A stretch of 28,953 nucleotides of DNA from Reticulomyxa filosa (taxonomy: Eukaryota; Foraminifera; Reticulomyxidae). The DNA lies in the NCBI GenBank assembly GCA_000512085.1, contig ASPP01013962.1, positions 1 to 28,953 on the forward strand, read 5' to 3'. This document shows positions 18,377 to 28,953 of this stretch, piece after piece. Positions within the stretch are counted from its first letter, which is position 1, and the number at the start of each line of letters is the position of its first letter. A program made the translations under genes and the position numbers. The notes under the pieces are model-generated. The model had not been told where the DNA came from, ran no database searches, and saw only the letters and a program-made list of their open reading frames with translations.

Positions 18377-21235
18377 TCATCCCCATATTCGAATGCTACA
18401 ATCCCAAGAACCTAACGCAGTCATATTGCCATTTGGTGAAACATCAACACTTGTCACCAAATAGGAATGCTTTCCAATCTCTGTATTTCAGATCCAGGTT
18501 CACATCCCATAAACGAATTGTATTATCATCTGAACAAGATACAATAGTTTGACCGTCTGGAACATACTGCACATCTCTTATAATGTGTGAGTGCTCTTTA
18601 ATTCTTTTCATACTTTCCCTAACTTCACGTTCCATATTCGGATGATTTGATCATATGACAATAAACGATAAATTTGCCGTCTGATGAAAATTTTGCATGT
18701 GTGAAGAGATTTGCTTTAGCTGTTTCAATATTTTGCTTGATTTTGAATCCCGTAATCCAATTGTGTTATCAACTGATGCTGATACCATCATTTAACCATC
18801 TGACGAATAATTCATGCTATATGTCACGCCTGAATGCTCTCCTAATTTCTTCAATTCTTTTCCTAATTTTACATCCCATAATAGTATTTTCATCTGCTGA
18901 AAATTGTGCGCCAACTACACTTTCAGAATGTCCTATAAAACTTTGCATGTTTCTCAGATGCCACATTCGAATTACTCGATCTTTTCGTGATGAAACAATC
19001 TTGAGTCCATCAGATGAAAGCCTTACACTACTTATTGAACATTTGTATACCTTTAAAATTTTTAACAATTTGAAACACTTTACCTATATTTTGAGTACAG
19101 TCGAATTAACTTATACCATTAATATTTAAAATACAAAACACAAAAAAAATCTAACATATTTGATAACAATTTTATCAAATCGTGAACCCACCCCAATTTC
19201 ACGTTTAGTATTCGCAACCAATTTCCAATTTTCGTTGCTGTTACCTTCTCGGACTGGTTTTTTTAAAAGAATATAACATATAGAAGATATTGAATGAAAG
19301 CTTACCAACTGTGAGATTGTAATCTCTTTTTTGTTGATATCAGTATTCATTCTTGACTATTTGTGATTGATTCAAACTTTGACTCCTTTTTTTTGTTGTT
19401 TTAAGATTGTATTAGTTTGAAATTGGACCAATTTAAAAAATAATAATTTTCATGAATAAAATTGCAAATGTTTGCAGGAATTTGCGTTGAAATTTTTATC
19501 AGATAAAATTTATCTTTTTTTGCCTTTGAATACTTTGATTTATCAACCCTTGCGCAAGGTTGCATACAGTTTTTTTAAAAAGAAAATGTCTTTGTGTTTG
19601 TATATTGTAATTTTTACCCATCAACAATTTTTTGTTTTCAATTATTAATTTCACTGCAGCAAAAAATTTAACAAGAATCCTAAATGAATTTTATTTACAA
19701 GTAAAAAACAAAAAATCAAAATATTCCACACGTTGTTTCACAAGCAATTTTTTTTCATCTTTCAAACCCTTTGTGTTTTTCCAAATACTGTCTTTCATTG
19801 ATAATCCGCTTTGAATACTGCCTTTCAAATATAATCCGCCACACTATCTCAGTTAAATCAACAATTTTACTATTATCACTACCACATAATCGAACTGTTT
19901 TATCGTCAGTACACGACACTAGTTTGGAACGTCTGTTGATATGTGGATGCAATTAATATAAGCATTTCCTTTTAAGGCTTGGATTTGTTTTCCTAAAGAA
20001 ATCTCATACTCGAATAGTTTTGTCCAATGAATATGAAATAATTTTAGAACCATCCAATGAAAATTTTATTCATCGTATGTAGTCTGAATATCTTTTTAAT
20101 ATTTAAATCTGTTTTCCTGTCAATACATCACACAATCGAGCTGTCTTATCTTTTAAACAAGATGCAATTGTAGTACGGTCTGGAGAAAATCTTGCTTCAC
20201 TTACATCTTCATTTTCGAATAAAAAAATTGTTTCCAGATTATATATTCCATATTCGAATTGTTTTATCCTATCAACATGATACAATTTTTGAATCATTAT
20301 GTGAAAATTGAACCATATTTATTGCATTTGAATGTCTTATAATACATGAAGTTGTTTTCTTGATTATGTATCCCACATTCGATTCGTATTATCATCTGAA
20401 TAAGATAATATTTTTGTTCCCTGGAGAAAATTGAATTCTTGTATGTCCTGTAAGTATGCATATTCTCCAAAGTAAATATTATTCATTGACGCCTTTGTAA
20501 TATTGGCCTTGCTTAAGCAAATTTGATAAAAACGCACATGATCTAAAATGGCTTAGTAAATTAGTCCTTCAAGAAATGCACGATCTAAAATTATATAAAT
20601 TTTAATATTACTCCAATCTTTATAATGCATATTTACATTTGCTGAATTGAGTACGGTAATTGCATTTGCTGCAATACTAACATTGTCATTATTTTTTGAT
20701 GATTCAATTCTGATTTTATTTACAAATATGGGACTATTATCATGAATTCTCTCTTCAATAAATTGAATAATTTCTAATTCTTCATTTAATAATTTGCGAT
20801 TGATAGATAATTGTTGAATATGTTCTTCAAATTATTGATGATCAACAGTAACAGTGCCAGGCTTCAATGAAATGATATCAAATATTTTTTTTTGTGAATC
20901 ATAATATTCTTGACATGATTTATGTATAATTAATATTTATTATCACTAACTCTTATTGAATGTTTCATATAATTGTGATTTTGATATTTTAGTTCCAATG
21001 GAATGTTGTTTCATATTGTTGTATTGTCCAACCCAAATTATCATTTTATTTATTTATTTTCACAAATTTATCAATATATTCATTCATTTGTCTTTGAAAA
21101 AGGCACAAATATATAATTGATGTTTGTATTTTTTGAACCAAGTAAGACATGTCGAATATTTTCATTACTGACACATGACTTCGACATGTTAATATTATTT
21201 TTGCATTCTATTCGTTTAAATTAATTGATCATAAA
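18377..21235 (-). pseudogene. Decayed NACHT-pentapeptide-WD40 (STAND/NLR-like) protein
   Basis: Reading the minus strand from 21235 down, the order of an intact family member is kept but frames and stops are broken. Near 21160-21000 are relics like the end of a NACHT module (IFVPFSKTNE, NEYIDKFVKINK, stop, NDNLGWTIQQYETTF). At 20850-20470 a linker runs in one frame with two TAA stops (20834-20832, 20555-20553): LLNEELEIIQFIEERI, SIAANAITVLNSANVNM, YKDWSNIKI, ILDRAFLEG, ILDHVRFYQICLSKANITKA, ending in pentapeptide-like steps. Then come at least eight damaged WD40 repeats, for example SDDNTNRMWDT, FSHNDSKIVSC followed by two stops and DKTIRIWNI, ARFSPDRTTIASC, SCTDDKTVRLCG, and VPDGQTIVSCSDDNTIRLWD. 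The last repeat (SYLVTSVDVSPNGNMTALG, then SWDCSIRIWG) ends at TGA 18379-18377, plausibly the original stop. In intact STAND proteins NACHT is an NTP-driven oligomerisation switch and WD40 a sensor. About 19140-19750 has no clear repeat and may be an insertion. Confidence 0.75.
19453..19479 (+). repeat. Dispersed repeat, copy 1
   Basis: The 20-mer TGAATAAAATTGCAAATGTT is identical at 19453-19472 and 27906-27925. In both places it is followed three bases later by AGGAAT and preceded by a TAATTTT stretch. This copy lies within the decayed WD40 locus. Confidence 0.6.
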
Positions 21236-21520
21236 AATATCTTTCATTATTATTATCAGAGCCCTAATATTTCGTGACAATAAATGAAACACAAATTTTA
21301 TTAATTTATTTTGTTTTGAGGTTGAGCTGTGTCTCTTGTGGAGAGGTGGAGATCCTTTGTCACCTTTTTTAAAAAAACTGTACAAAGGTGCCTACAGCTG
21401 CGCAAGATAGTTTATTTTTTTGTTTTACCCCAAACGGAATTTGTTTTCGTGTTACACTGTTCGGTTGACATTTTTTTGTCCAAGCGAAATATTTCAATTC
21501 AAACAAATCATTAAATAAAA

Positions 21521-23480
21521 ATGGCCGACATTTCACTCCAAAATAATGAATTTGGGTGCCACTTTGTGTTCCCTGTGGTTGTAGAAGGCATACGTCAAGA
21601 AATGGGAATTCCAAGTCTTTTGAGTTTCTTATTCCACGGACCAGAGGTACATTCACATATGTACAATTTTTGTAATTTTTTACTTTTTTGGATTTTTTTT
21701 TTTTTTTGCCTTCCTCCCTCCGTAAAATCTTTACATAATTTGAGTACATTTGTGGCAATAGATGCGCGACCACCTCAAAAACGTTGTGGATGTTAGCCCA
21801 TTAAAAATTCGCGATCGAGAATGCATCATCACCTTTAACAACCGACAATCTCAAATTCATCTTTATCATCACATCTTATGCCTCTCTTCTTCATTAACCG
21901 CCATGTTGCCAACCATTGACAATTTTCCATTTACAGTTTCGTCACAAAACGACACAACACTTTTTTATGTAAAAAAAAAAAATGAATTTCACTTTTTTAA
22001 AAAAAAAAATAAGTGGTCAAGTGCAAAATTTAGTTTTGGTGCCATTTTTGTGAGTGAAAATTAAAAAAAAAAAATAATGAATTATATAATTATATATGTA
22101 TGACCAGGTAAATCACTCGCGTTATGCCATGGTGACAGGCTGCTGGGAGTATAAAGATTTAAGCGATGGTGAAGAAAAGTGGCTTACTTGCAACTTGAAG
22201 CAAAGTGTGTTAATCGAAAGTAGTTATCGCAATGGGGATGCATTCACGATAGTTCCGGTTCTGAATCCTGCGTCTGAAAATGTCCGGCGAAGAAGCTTAC
22301 ATTGTCCAAACATGTTTCTTTCTATTGATTTTGCTTGCCATTTACCCAAGCGTGGAAGGCATAAGAGATCTCAAGTCATGTACAGTGCCGTCATTCGTAG
22401 AAACGATGTTACGATTTTTCTGTAAAGTTTCTTCTTTTTTTAAATAATAATAAATTAATTTTTATTGTTATATCTTTATTTAATGGTGTACATACATACT
22501 AATTTTTGTTGTCGTCCTTGCTCTTTTCTCCAATTTTTCTTTTTTTTTAATATTGTACAAGTTTAAATTAAAAAAAAATTTCTCGTCCTCTTCTTGTTTT
22601 CCCCCTTTTTTTTTTTCCCTCACCTATAGTATTTCGAAGGCATTATCGAAAACGGATCCGTGTTCAACTTGCAACTTCAAAAATCGCACAGGCTGAGCGA
22701 TGATTTTGGCATCAACAACGACCTGGACGACTTTCGAGTGAACGATCCCGTTTTATTCCAATTAGTGTTTGTGAACGGTCCGCAAAGCAAGTGTCTACCT
22801 TACCACTTTCAATTGTTAAGTTGGAGTGTTTCCAAAAAAAAAAAATTGCAGGGTACGTTTTTTTTTGCTGACTCAGCAAGAATACGTGCAATTTTTAGGC
22901 TCTTTTTACTTAAAAAAAAATAATCAAGTAGAGCATAGCAAGTAAAAAAAAAAGAAAAATTAGAGATTAACACTATATTTTTTTTTGATTTATATTGACA
23001 TATCATAATCATAATCATAATCATAATCGAAATAGAAAAACGCCAAGGAATGAGAAACAAAAAAAAGACGGAACAAAACAATTGGAATTAAATACCTCTC
23101 TCAGTGAATGGCACAATGTGAAGGTAAGCGAAAACCAAGGCCATAAAAAAAAATTGTCTGAAAAGCGTGAGCAACAACTCTTGTCTCCTCCGGTACCGAC
23201 CGAAATGGCTATCCCATTCAATGGTTTACGTCACGAATATTCCGCTCCAGCTCCGAAATCATTTGCATGGAAGAAGCCTGAAGCACATCCCCCACCCAAG
23301 AGATTTTCCGATTTCAAGCGCGTCAGTGACACTTTCAGCAAAAAGCAAACGCAGGGTATCGAGTACTTTCGAAGGTCCAACAATCGGTTGTCGTCATCAT
23401 CGTCTCGCACACGTTTAAATATTCAACAGTTTCGTTGTAATTTGTTTTTATTATTATTTTTCTTGTTGCTGCAGGAATGA
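21521..23480 (+). CDS. Unrecognised protein, five exons
   Basis: I do not recognise a family. Exons 21521-21646, 21762-21968, 22108-22407, 22630-22852 and about 23068-23480 join in phase, giving about 422 residues. The start is MADISLQNNEFGCHFVFPVV. Conserved-looking stretches are GIPSLLSFLFHGPE, NVVDVSPLKIRDRECIITF, YAMVTGCWEYKDL, NMFLSIDFACHLPKRGRHK, YFEGIIENGSVFNLQLQ and DPVLFQLVFVNGPQSK. They suggest a folded, largely beta N-terminal 280 residues. The last exon is polar and Pro/Lys/Ser-rich (PPKRFSDFKRVSDTF, NNRLSSSSSRTR), like a disordered tail. There is no signal peptide, so it is probably cytosolic or nuclear. The fourth intron and the 3' end are uncertain: a 48-base GT-AG stretch at 23435-23474 could change the last residues, and an AAA run ends exon 4. 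A GTAAGT...CACAG pair at 23513-23569 could be a 3' UTR intron. Confidence 0.6.
23005..23028 (+). repeat. Short ATAATC microsatellite
   Basis: Four tandem ATAATC units lie just upstream of the last exon of the preceding gene, probably inside its last intron. In one frame they would encode a His-Asn run, which is probably not translated. Confidence 0.7.
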
Positions 23481-24861
23481 CAATAATTCTATTTTTTTTT
23501 TTTTGTACGTAGGTAAGTATATAAAATGTGTAAATGTTAAGGGGATGTATTGAATGTATTTTGTCACAGGAGCAATAATTTGAAATCATCCTAGCTCTAA
23601 TCTTGTGTGTGCATCGCCATAAAACAAACCAATGTCGGATTGTTTTGTCATTGTATTTGTTTTTTTTTGTAGTGCATGATTTAAGAAAAAGCTTGGAACA
23701 GTTGTTCCAATGTATTGCCAAAAAAAAAAATGCACACATAAAAAATGAAAATTTAAAATATTCAAAAAATTTGATGAAGAAAATTAACTAGTGTAATACG
23801 CTTTTCACATCAAAAGTCCTTTTTTATTTTTTTTTTTGTTGTCGGGATTGTAGCTTAGAGGGGGTGTGCAGAATTTTTTTTCTGTGTGTTTTTGTTCATT
23901 GGGCACATTTTTGGTCATATTTTTACTAATCCATGCTGCCTAGTTTCTTGTTTTGACTTGCTTTTTTTTTGGGAGGGTTGAATGAACAAAAAGAATCCAA
24001 TTAACTATCCTTGAGAGTTTACTATTTTTCATGGGAAGTGATGGATTCTTTTTTTTGTTGTCAACGTTATCATATATAGACTAACAAAGGAATATACACA
24101 TAATTATTTTTTGTATCCCAAACCAGCTGTAATGGAGCACACCTAACTTTTTAGGTTTTTAAGGGGTGACCATTGTTTGTTGAACTCAGGGACACTGGAA
24201 ATATGTGCTTTTTCCCAATTATTTGTTTATCTCTCCTTTACTTTCTTTTTTGTTGATGTCCATACAGAATTCTTTAAACATGTTTGGGATGCTATCCCTT
24301 TATGACGTTTTCAGTCCTCACGTTTTGTCGGCGTTTGAACTAGAAAAAATGGCTATTTGTTCGCAAGTTTTTGTCTTCATTCACCAAAAAAATTTGTGTC
24401 TGATTGAAGAAACGAGCCATTTATCGTTGATATGTTTTCAAAAAAAAAACACAGAAAGTCATAATAAAATCATATGGATTCTGCCTGGTGTTTAACTTAT
24501 GACTGATAAGGGAAGTTTCGTAAAATGAATATGAAGAAAATGTGTTTGTTGTATTTTGGAAGTGTTCAAAACGTTTTATTTATTTCCAATGTTCCAGTTT
24601 TGCGGATAATATTTGGTTGGCTCATAAATAGAGCAATCGGTGACATACTTCAAAAAAAAAGAAAAACATGCAAAACTTCTAAGTGAACTTCAAACGTTGG
24701 CTTTTTCTGAGGTTTTGCACAGTTAGTCAAAAAATGAAAATAATTCTAAACACACAAAAAGCAACGCTTTGACATTTATTTACTCTATTCTGTGTTGGTG
24801 TGTCGAAAGAAACAATTAAGTTGCCTGCCTGGGTATCTTCAAAGGTGGACAAACCAAAAAG
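23481..24861. other. Intergenic region between convergent genes
   Basis: This 1.4 kb block lies between the ends of two converging genes. It is T-rich and holds no credible gene. The plus-strand frame 24205-24495 includes a short protein-like piece (HVLSAFELEKMAICSQVF) but has no splice partners or motif, so I leave it unassigned. Confidence 0.4.
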
Positions 24862-27307
24862 CTAAACACAAGCCGAACCGCTGTGACGCAGCAGTTCAAT
24901 AGCGATCAATCGCATCAACTTTTCGTACGTGTTTCTTCCGTACTCACCAAACTTTTTTTGGATGGGTTCTAAACTTTTTTTCTCAAGAATACATTCCTTG
25001 GCTTGCTTGTACGCCTCTTGAAACTGAGACGGCCCCATGAATTTTTCTAATTCGGAGCGCAACTGACCGACGTCAGTAACACCCATAAACTCAGTTTGGA
25101 GCCGTTCCAATTTTTGCATTAAATCAAAATCGAGTTCCATTGAAGATTTATTCTCTTTCACGTGAATAGAAAGAGAGGGAGCTTGCACGCTTTCACTGTA
25201 GGATCACAAAAAAGAAGGGGCATTTTGATAAAGCATTTTTTTTTAAGACAAATGATCATGTATAAACCTATTGTGTTGATCGGCATGAATCACGTCATTC
25301 TCTTTTTCCGCAGAAGTTTTTCTCACCAACTCATATTCTTTTCTGCTCACACCAATATGAACGTTAGAACATTAAGTCAAAATTTGCTCATTGTTTTTTT
25401 TCATTTAATCAAAACTGTTTTAAGTGTTTTTTCAATTCTTCCTTGCGCATTTCTAATTCACTGAGTTCTTTTTGACTCTTTTTTTCTTTTATTTTCACTT
25501 TGTCTTCTTTGGGCTCTGTTTTTTCTGTTCGTTTATTTTTCTGCGACTTTTGTTGCAAATTTTTGTTGCTAATTTTGGGTGGTTTGTTATCATTTTTGGA
25601 ATGTCTTTGTAAATCATCATGTGTGCCCTGTTCTTTTGAATTACTGTCGCTATTGTCACCTTCGGAAGAATTCTGTAATATTGTATCATTTTATGTCGTT
25701 CCGAGAGCAACTCAATGACTTAACTCTGTTTTTCTCTCCCTGCCTCTATTGTTTAAAAATAGAGCCATAACATCAACTATTTTGCTGTCATGAGTATTGG
25801 TAGCATTGGCTTCGCTTTTCATGAGACCATTCAGTTCTTCTTTAATTTTCTGTTCAAATTCTCCTCCTTCGAATTTGGGAAGATCCGAATTCTTTTAAAA
25901 AAAAGATACAATTTTTTGTTGCTCTTCATTATCCAAAAAAAATATCATTTATTTTGATTTTTTTAAACTCGAAACATTTGCTGGATTCTTTCAACGCCCG
26001 TCTTTTCTTTGGTTTCTACTGGATGCAGTTTGTGCTCATCAGATGCCTTGTTGGTTGTTGTCGCAGGGACGTTACGTATGCGTTTCTTGATCGAAGAATC
26101 ATCATGATTTGGAGCTTCTAACGAATCTGGTTCAGGTAATTCTGGAAAGTCATACTGTGTGGAGAATCTTTGTCGGCTGTGGCTCGTGTTCCGATTCTCA
26201 GACAAACTACGAACTCTTGTTGAAGGCTTTGCTATTTTTGGAGCATCCGGTAGGGCATTCAGGAATGACTGAAATTCGGTGACAGTATCCGACAAAACTG
26301 GATGGTTTAGAATCTCTTCACTGGTCGGCCTTTCATTTGGATTTTTTTCCAACATTTTTGTCACTAACTCCCTTAATTCTGTTGAGTACACTATTGCAAA
26401 TTACCAAAAAAATAAGTTTAAAAAAATTTCGAATATAAGTCATGTTTTCAACTCACAACTTAAAAAGTCACAAGGGGAAACATTAACATTTGCTTGAACA
26501 AACTTATTGAACCTGTTGGCAGTGGATTAAAGGGTTTGGTGGTAATTTGCATAAGTAGAGATGCAATATGAGATGCATTGAAAGGCTTTTCAAAATTCAT
26601 TAACTCGTATGCAACACAGCCTAAAGACCATATGTCCGACTTGTGGTTGTAAGGTTCGCCTTGACATATTTCTGGAGACAGGTAATATGGTGTGCCAATG
26701 GTGGTATTGGCCATTGATTGCGTATGTTGCAGTTCTTTTGATATCCCAAAATCTCCCAACTTGACTCGTCCATTTTTGAACAAAAAGATGTTCGAAGACT
26801 TTACATCTCTGTGTACTACGTATTTGCAGTGGCAATGCTGCAAAGCGATGACCACCTGGCACACTACACTTTTGATTTGCTGTTCAAATTTCAAACAAAT
26901 TACAATTTTTAAAAAAAATAATTTCACATAAAACGTGATTAGGAGAAGAAAAAAATAAATTAGATACAGCTTCTGAAAGAATTTTATTTTTTTTTTTCTT
27001 TTTCGATAAATTTTGAGAGATCTCCTCCGTCGCAATACTCCATCACAATGCAAAGCTTATGTTTAGCGTTGAGAAAGGAATCAACAAATTGAACAATGCA
27101 TGGGCTATTTAGTTTTTTTAATAGATCGACCTCTTGAATAGCACTTTGTCGGTTGTGTTCACTTAATGCACTCAAATCAATTTGTTTTACAACATATCGT
27201 TGATCTGAGTTTTCTGGTGTGCATAAATAAGCACTACCAAAATTTCCACTTCCCAATTTCTCAAGCAATATGTATCTGCCAATTTTCTTTTCTTTTTTTG
27301 TTGACAT
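24862..27307 (-). CDS. NEK (NIMA-related) Ser/Thr kinase with coiled-coil tail
   Basis: Seven exons: 27307-26968, 26879-26513, 26390-25969, 25891-about 25772, 25672-25416, 25342-25268 and 25195-24862. They give about 637 residues once one extra A is discounted. Kinase motifs are complete: Gly loop LGSGNFGSAYL, catalytic Lys in YVVKQIDL, helix-C Glu in QEVDLLKKL, HRD loop VVHRDVKSSNIF, DFG in LGDFGISKEL, and the NEK-type activation segment TIGTPYYLSPEIC with DIWSLGCVAYEL. The lobe ends with NPNERPTSEEILNHP. The tail is Ser/Lys/Glu-rich with a coiled coil (KKSQKELSELEMRKEELKKH) and a helical C-terminal module (LRSELEKFMGPSQFQEAYKQ). That module recalls the end of NEK1-type kinases, but I cannot confirm this. 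NEKs act in mitosis, centrosomes and cilia. An 11-T run at 26987-26997 breaks the frame in exon 1. With one base fewer it reads KNKILSEA and joins QIKSVVCQV in phase. Confidence 0.9.
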
Positions 27308-28213
27308 TGTACTCGTCTTGATGTTGAAAACAAATTAACAAAAACTTTGAAGAGTGTCAACACTCATAATTCTAATATAAGATGTTTCAAATATTCTGTG
27401 TTCACCTTTTTTGTCGCAAATAAAAAAATGTAAAAATTATTTAATTTCCAATGTGAGACAAACTATTGATTTCAAAACAAGAGAAATAGAAATAATAAGT
27501 TATATTGCATGAATGCCTAAAATACAACTTGTGTCTTGTTTACTGCAGACACTTTTTTTAAAAAATAGAAGGTATAAAAAGTTATTTCAAAACAGAGAAA
27601 CAACATTGCCAATGATAAAATCATTGACAAAGAAGCTTCTCAATGGCATCTTATATTAGACGTGACAACATACAATCGATCGCAAAAAAGATATCCCCAA
27701 AAATGAGTTCCTACAAGCGTACGATTTTATTCACGAAAACACATTTTTGAAATTTATTTTAGCAGTAAAAACAAAATAAAACGAGATATTAATTTTGAAA
27801 AAATGAAAAACAAACCATTTTTCATTGTCTCTACACTTTTATAAAAATCAAATTCGTTTAGATTTACTAAAATGTGTTCCATTTTAAAAAATTTCTAATT
27901 TTTTGTGAATAAAATTGCAAATGTTCATAGGAATCTTTTGCTAATTGTATATTCATAATATCACCTACTTTCTTGAAAAATACGAGCCACCTATTTTTTG
28001 TTTTCTGTTAAGTAATCATTTTTTAATAATATATTTGCAGGAAATGATAAATTTTTGTGTAAAGTTTAAATACTAAAAAAGTATTTTAATGCTTTTTTTT
28101 TGAATTTGTAAACAGAAACATCTACAGTAGTAATTCTTTCAAGAGAGCAAAAAACGGTGAAAAAGTCTAGTTTACAAGTTTTTTTACGTTGAGACATCAT
28201 CCATTCATAAAGC
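27308..28213. other. Intergenic region between divergent genes
   Basis: This very AT-rich block lies between the NEK start and the terminal secreted-protein start, so it should carry both promoters. I see no coding frame. It contains copy 2 of the dispersed repeat at 27906-27931. Confidence 0.5.
27906..27931 (+). repeat. Dispersed repeat, copy 2
   Basis: This copy has the same 20-mer as 19453-19472, followed by CAT and AGGAAT. Unlike copy 1 it lies in an intergenic region, 8.4 kb away and in the same orientation. Confidence 0.6.
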
Positions 28214-28916
28214 ATGTGGCTTCATACTAGACCGTTTCTGATTTTTGCCCTGTTGTTTTCTGCAGTGACAAGTGTCGACAATACTGATGATGTTCACGTA
28301 CTGATAGCTCCGACCTTTACGTCCCAACTGTTGCGACCATATTGGAATGTTCCGGCGGTGGGACTGTTTTGGAACGGAGATGTGATATCCCTGTCAATGC
28401 GAGTGAGCGATTTTTCAGAGGCTTCACTATTGACACTATGTAACATGAGTTATTTCGGCTCTCCGTCCGATAAGAAAGAAGAGCATTATTACGTCACAGT
28501 CTCAATAAACTCGCAAACAATAGCGAATTTGTCCTTGCCATTCCAAAGCAGCGAAGCAGCGAACGAGACGTGGCCACCGCCACGAAGACACGACGACGAG
28601 AGTCAAAATGTAGCAATCGCGGAGCTATCGTACGAAAAGTTGGCATCGATACTGGACGAAGAAGGCACATTGTCGCCGAGTAGTGCCATTGACTTCATAC
28701 TCTCATTGCAAGTGCACACCAGCAACCCGTATGGCATGTGCATCGAGCAATTCGCACTAACATGCGCCAGCTGTACGATCGAGACAGCCTCGCCACGGAC
28801 AGAATGGGTAAGCACCACGCTCGCGGTAGAAACCCATTCCGCCGTGCACACAGCCACGCAATATTATCACTTTGGTTGGTTCGAAATCGAAAAGCATCCC
28901 CCTTTGTGGAAAGGTT

Positions 28917-28953
<37 letters not shown>
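28214..28953 (+). CDS. Partial secreted or membrane protein, GC-rich, runs off the contig
   Basis: The frame is open without any stop from the ATG at 28214 to the contig end, about 245 codons. The N-terminus is a good signal peptide (MWLHTRPFLIFALLFSAVTS). The ectodomain has several N-glycosylation sequons (NMS, NLS, NET), WNVPAVGLFWNGDVISLSM, a polar PPPRRHDDES linker and a Cys cluster (MCIEQFALTCASCTIE). I do not recognise a family. Codon use is visibly richer in G and C at third positions than in the other genes here (many CTG, GCG, TCG and ACG codons). A GTAAGC at 28807 could be a splice donor, and GTTCAT at 28913 could open an intron into the T run, so the last 50 codons are less sure. 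Minus-strand ORFs over this block are shadows. Confidence 0.65.
28919..28953 (+). repeat. Terminal 35-base T homopolymer
   Basis: The window ends in an unbroken T run inside or just after the partial gene. It is most likely where assembly stopped, within an intron poly-T tract or a sequencing artefact. It is not telomeric in pattern. Confidence 0.8.

Noticed and set aside
24205-24495. 96-codon plus-strand ORF
   Set aside because: It has one short protein-like stretch only, no domain, no exon partners and a T-rich composition.
26460-27053. Long minus-strand frame reading through NEK intron 1
   Set aside because: Its first part is intron sequence read out of frame (Phe/Leu-rich). Only the section from 26879 is kinase exon.
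28603-28919. Two overlapping minus-strand ORFs
   Set aside because: They are shadows of the longer plus-strand frame that has a signal peptide and no stops.
28919-28953. Poly-T as a terminator or telomere
   Set aside because: It is a pure homopolymer at the assembly edge. Telomeres are short tandem repeats, and this is a eukaryotic coding context.

Overview
The window is an AT-rich eukaryotic contig with densely packed, intron-rich protein genes on both strands. Introns are GT-AG and mostly about 75-310 bases. Two decayed WD40 families, one joined to a NACHT and pentapeptide-like region, resemble the expanded WD40 families I remember from the foraminiferan Reticulomyxa filosa. That origin is an inference from memory, supported by base composition and gene style but not proven here. 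The window ends in a 35-base T run, so it is probably a whole assembly contig with genes cut at its ends.

Layout. Positions 1-302 are a GC-richer island of unknown nature. On the minus strand follow a small lysine/glutamate-rich hypothetical gene (951-439), a leucine-rich-repeat membrane protein (4281-2644), a basic coiled-coil protein (5738-4567) and the splicing factor SF3B1 (11665-6052). All 11 SF3B1 exons join in phase to give 1338 residues. On the plus strand lie a protein with two MAPR (cytochrome b5-like) domains (13484-15041) and the mRNP protein LSM14/Scd6 (15802-17903), whose frame stays open for 57 codons past its TGA stop. Two minus-strand WD40 pseudogenes sit between the plus-strand genes. 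One is a short remnant (15240-15655). The other is a 2.9 kb wreck of a NACHT-pentapeptide-WD40 protein of STAND/NLR-like architecture (21235-18377). Next come an unrecognised 5-exon plus-strand gene (21521-23480), a minus-strand NEK-family kinase (27307-24862) and a partial GC-rich secreted protein running off the contig (28214 onward).

Function. SF3B1 (U2 snRNP branch-site recognition) and LSM14 (translational repression and P-bodies) are core RNA-processing genes. NEK is a cell-cycle or cilium-type kinase, and MAPR proteins bind heme at membranes. The genes do not form one pathway; the strand mix looks like an ordinary compact protist genome.

The most interesting material is the decayed NLR-like locus, the possible C-terminal extension of LSM14, the tandem and divergent MAPR architecture, the orphan 21.5-23.5 kb gene, and the GC-rich secreted protein at the edge. 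At least three genes (LRR, coiled-coil, NEK) carry single frame breaks, two of them in homopolymer runs. These look more like sequencing errors than true pseudogenization.
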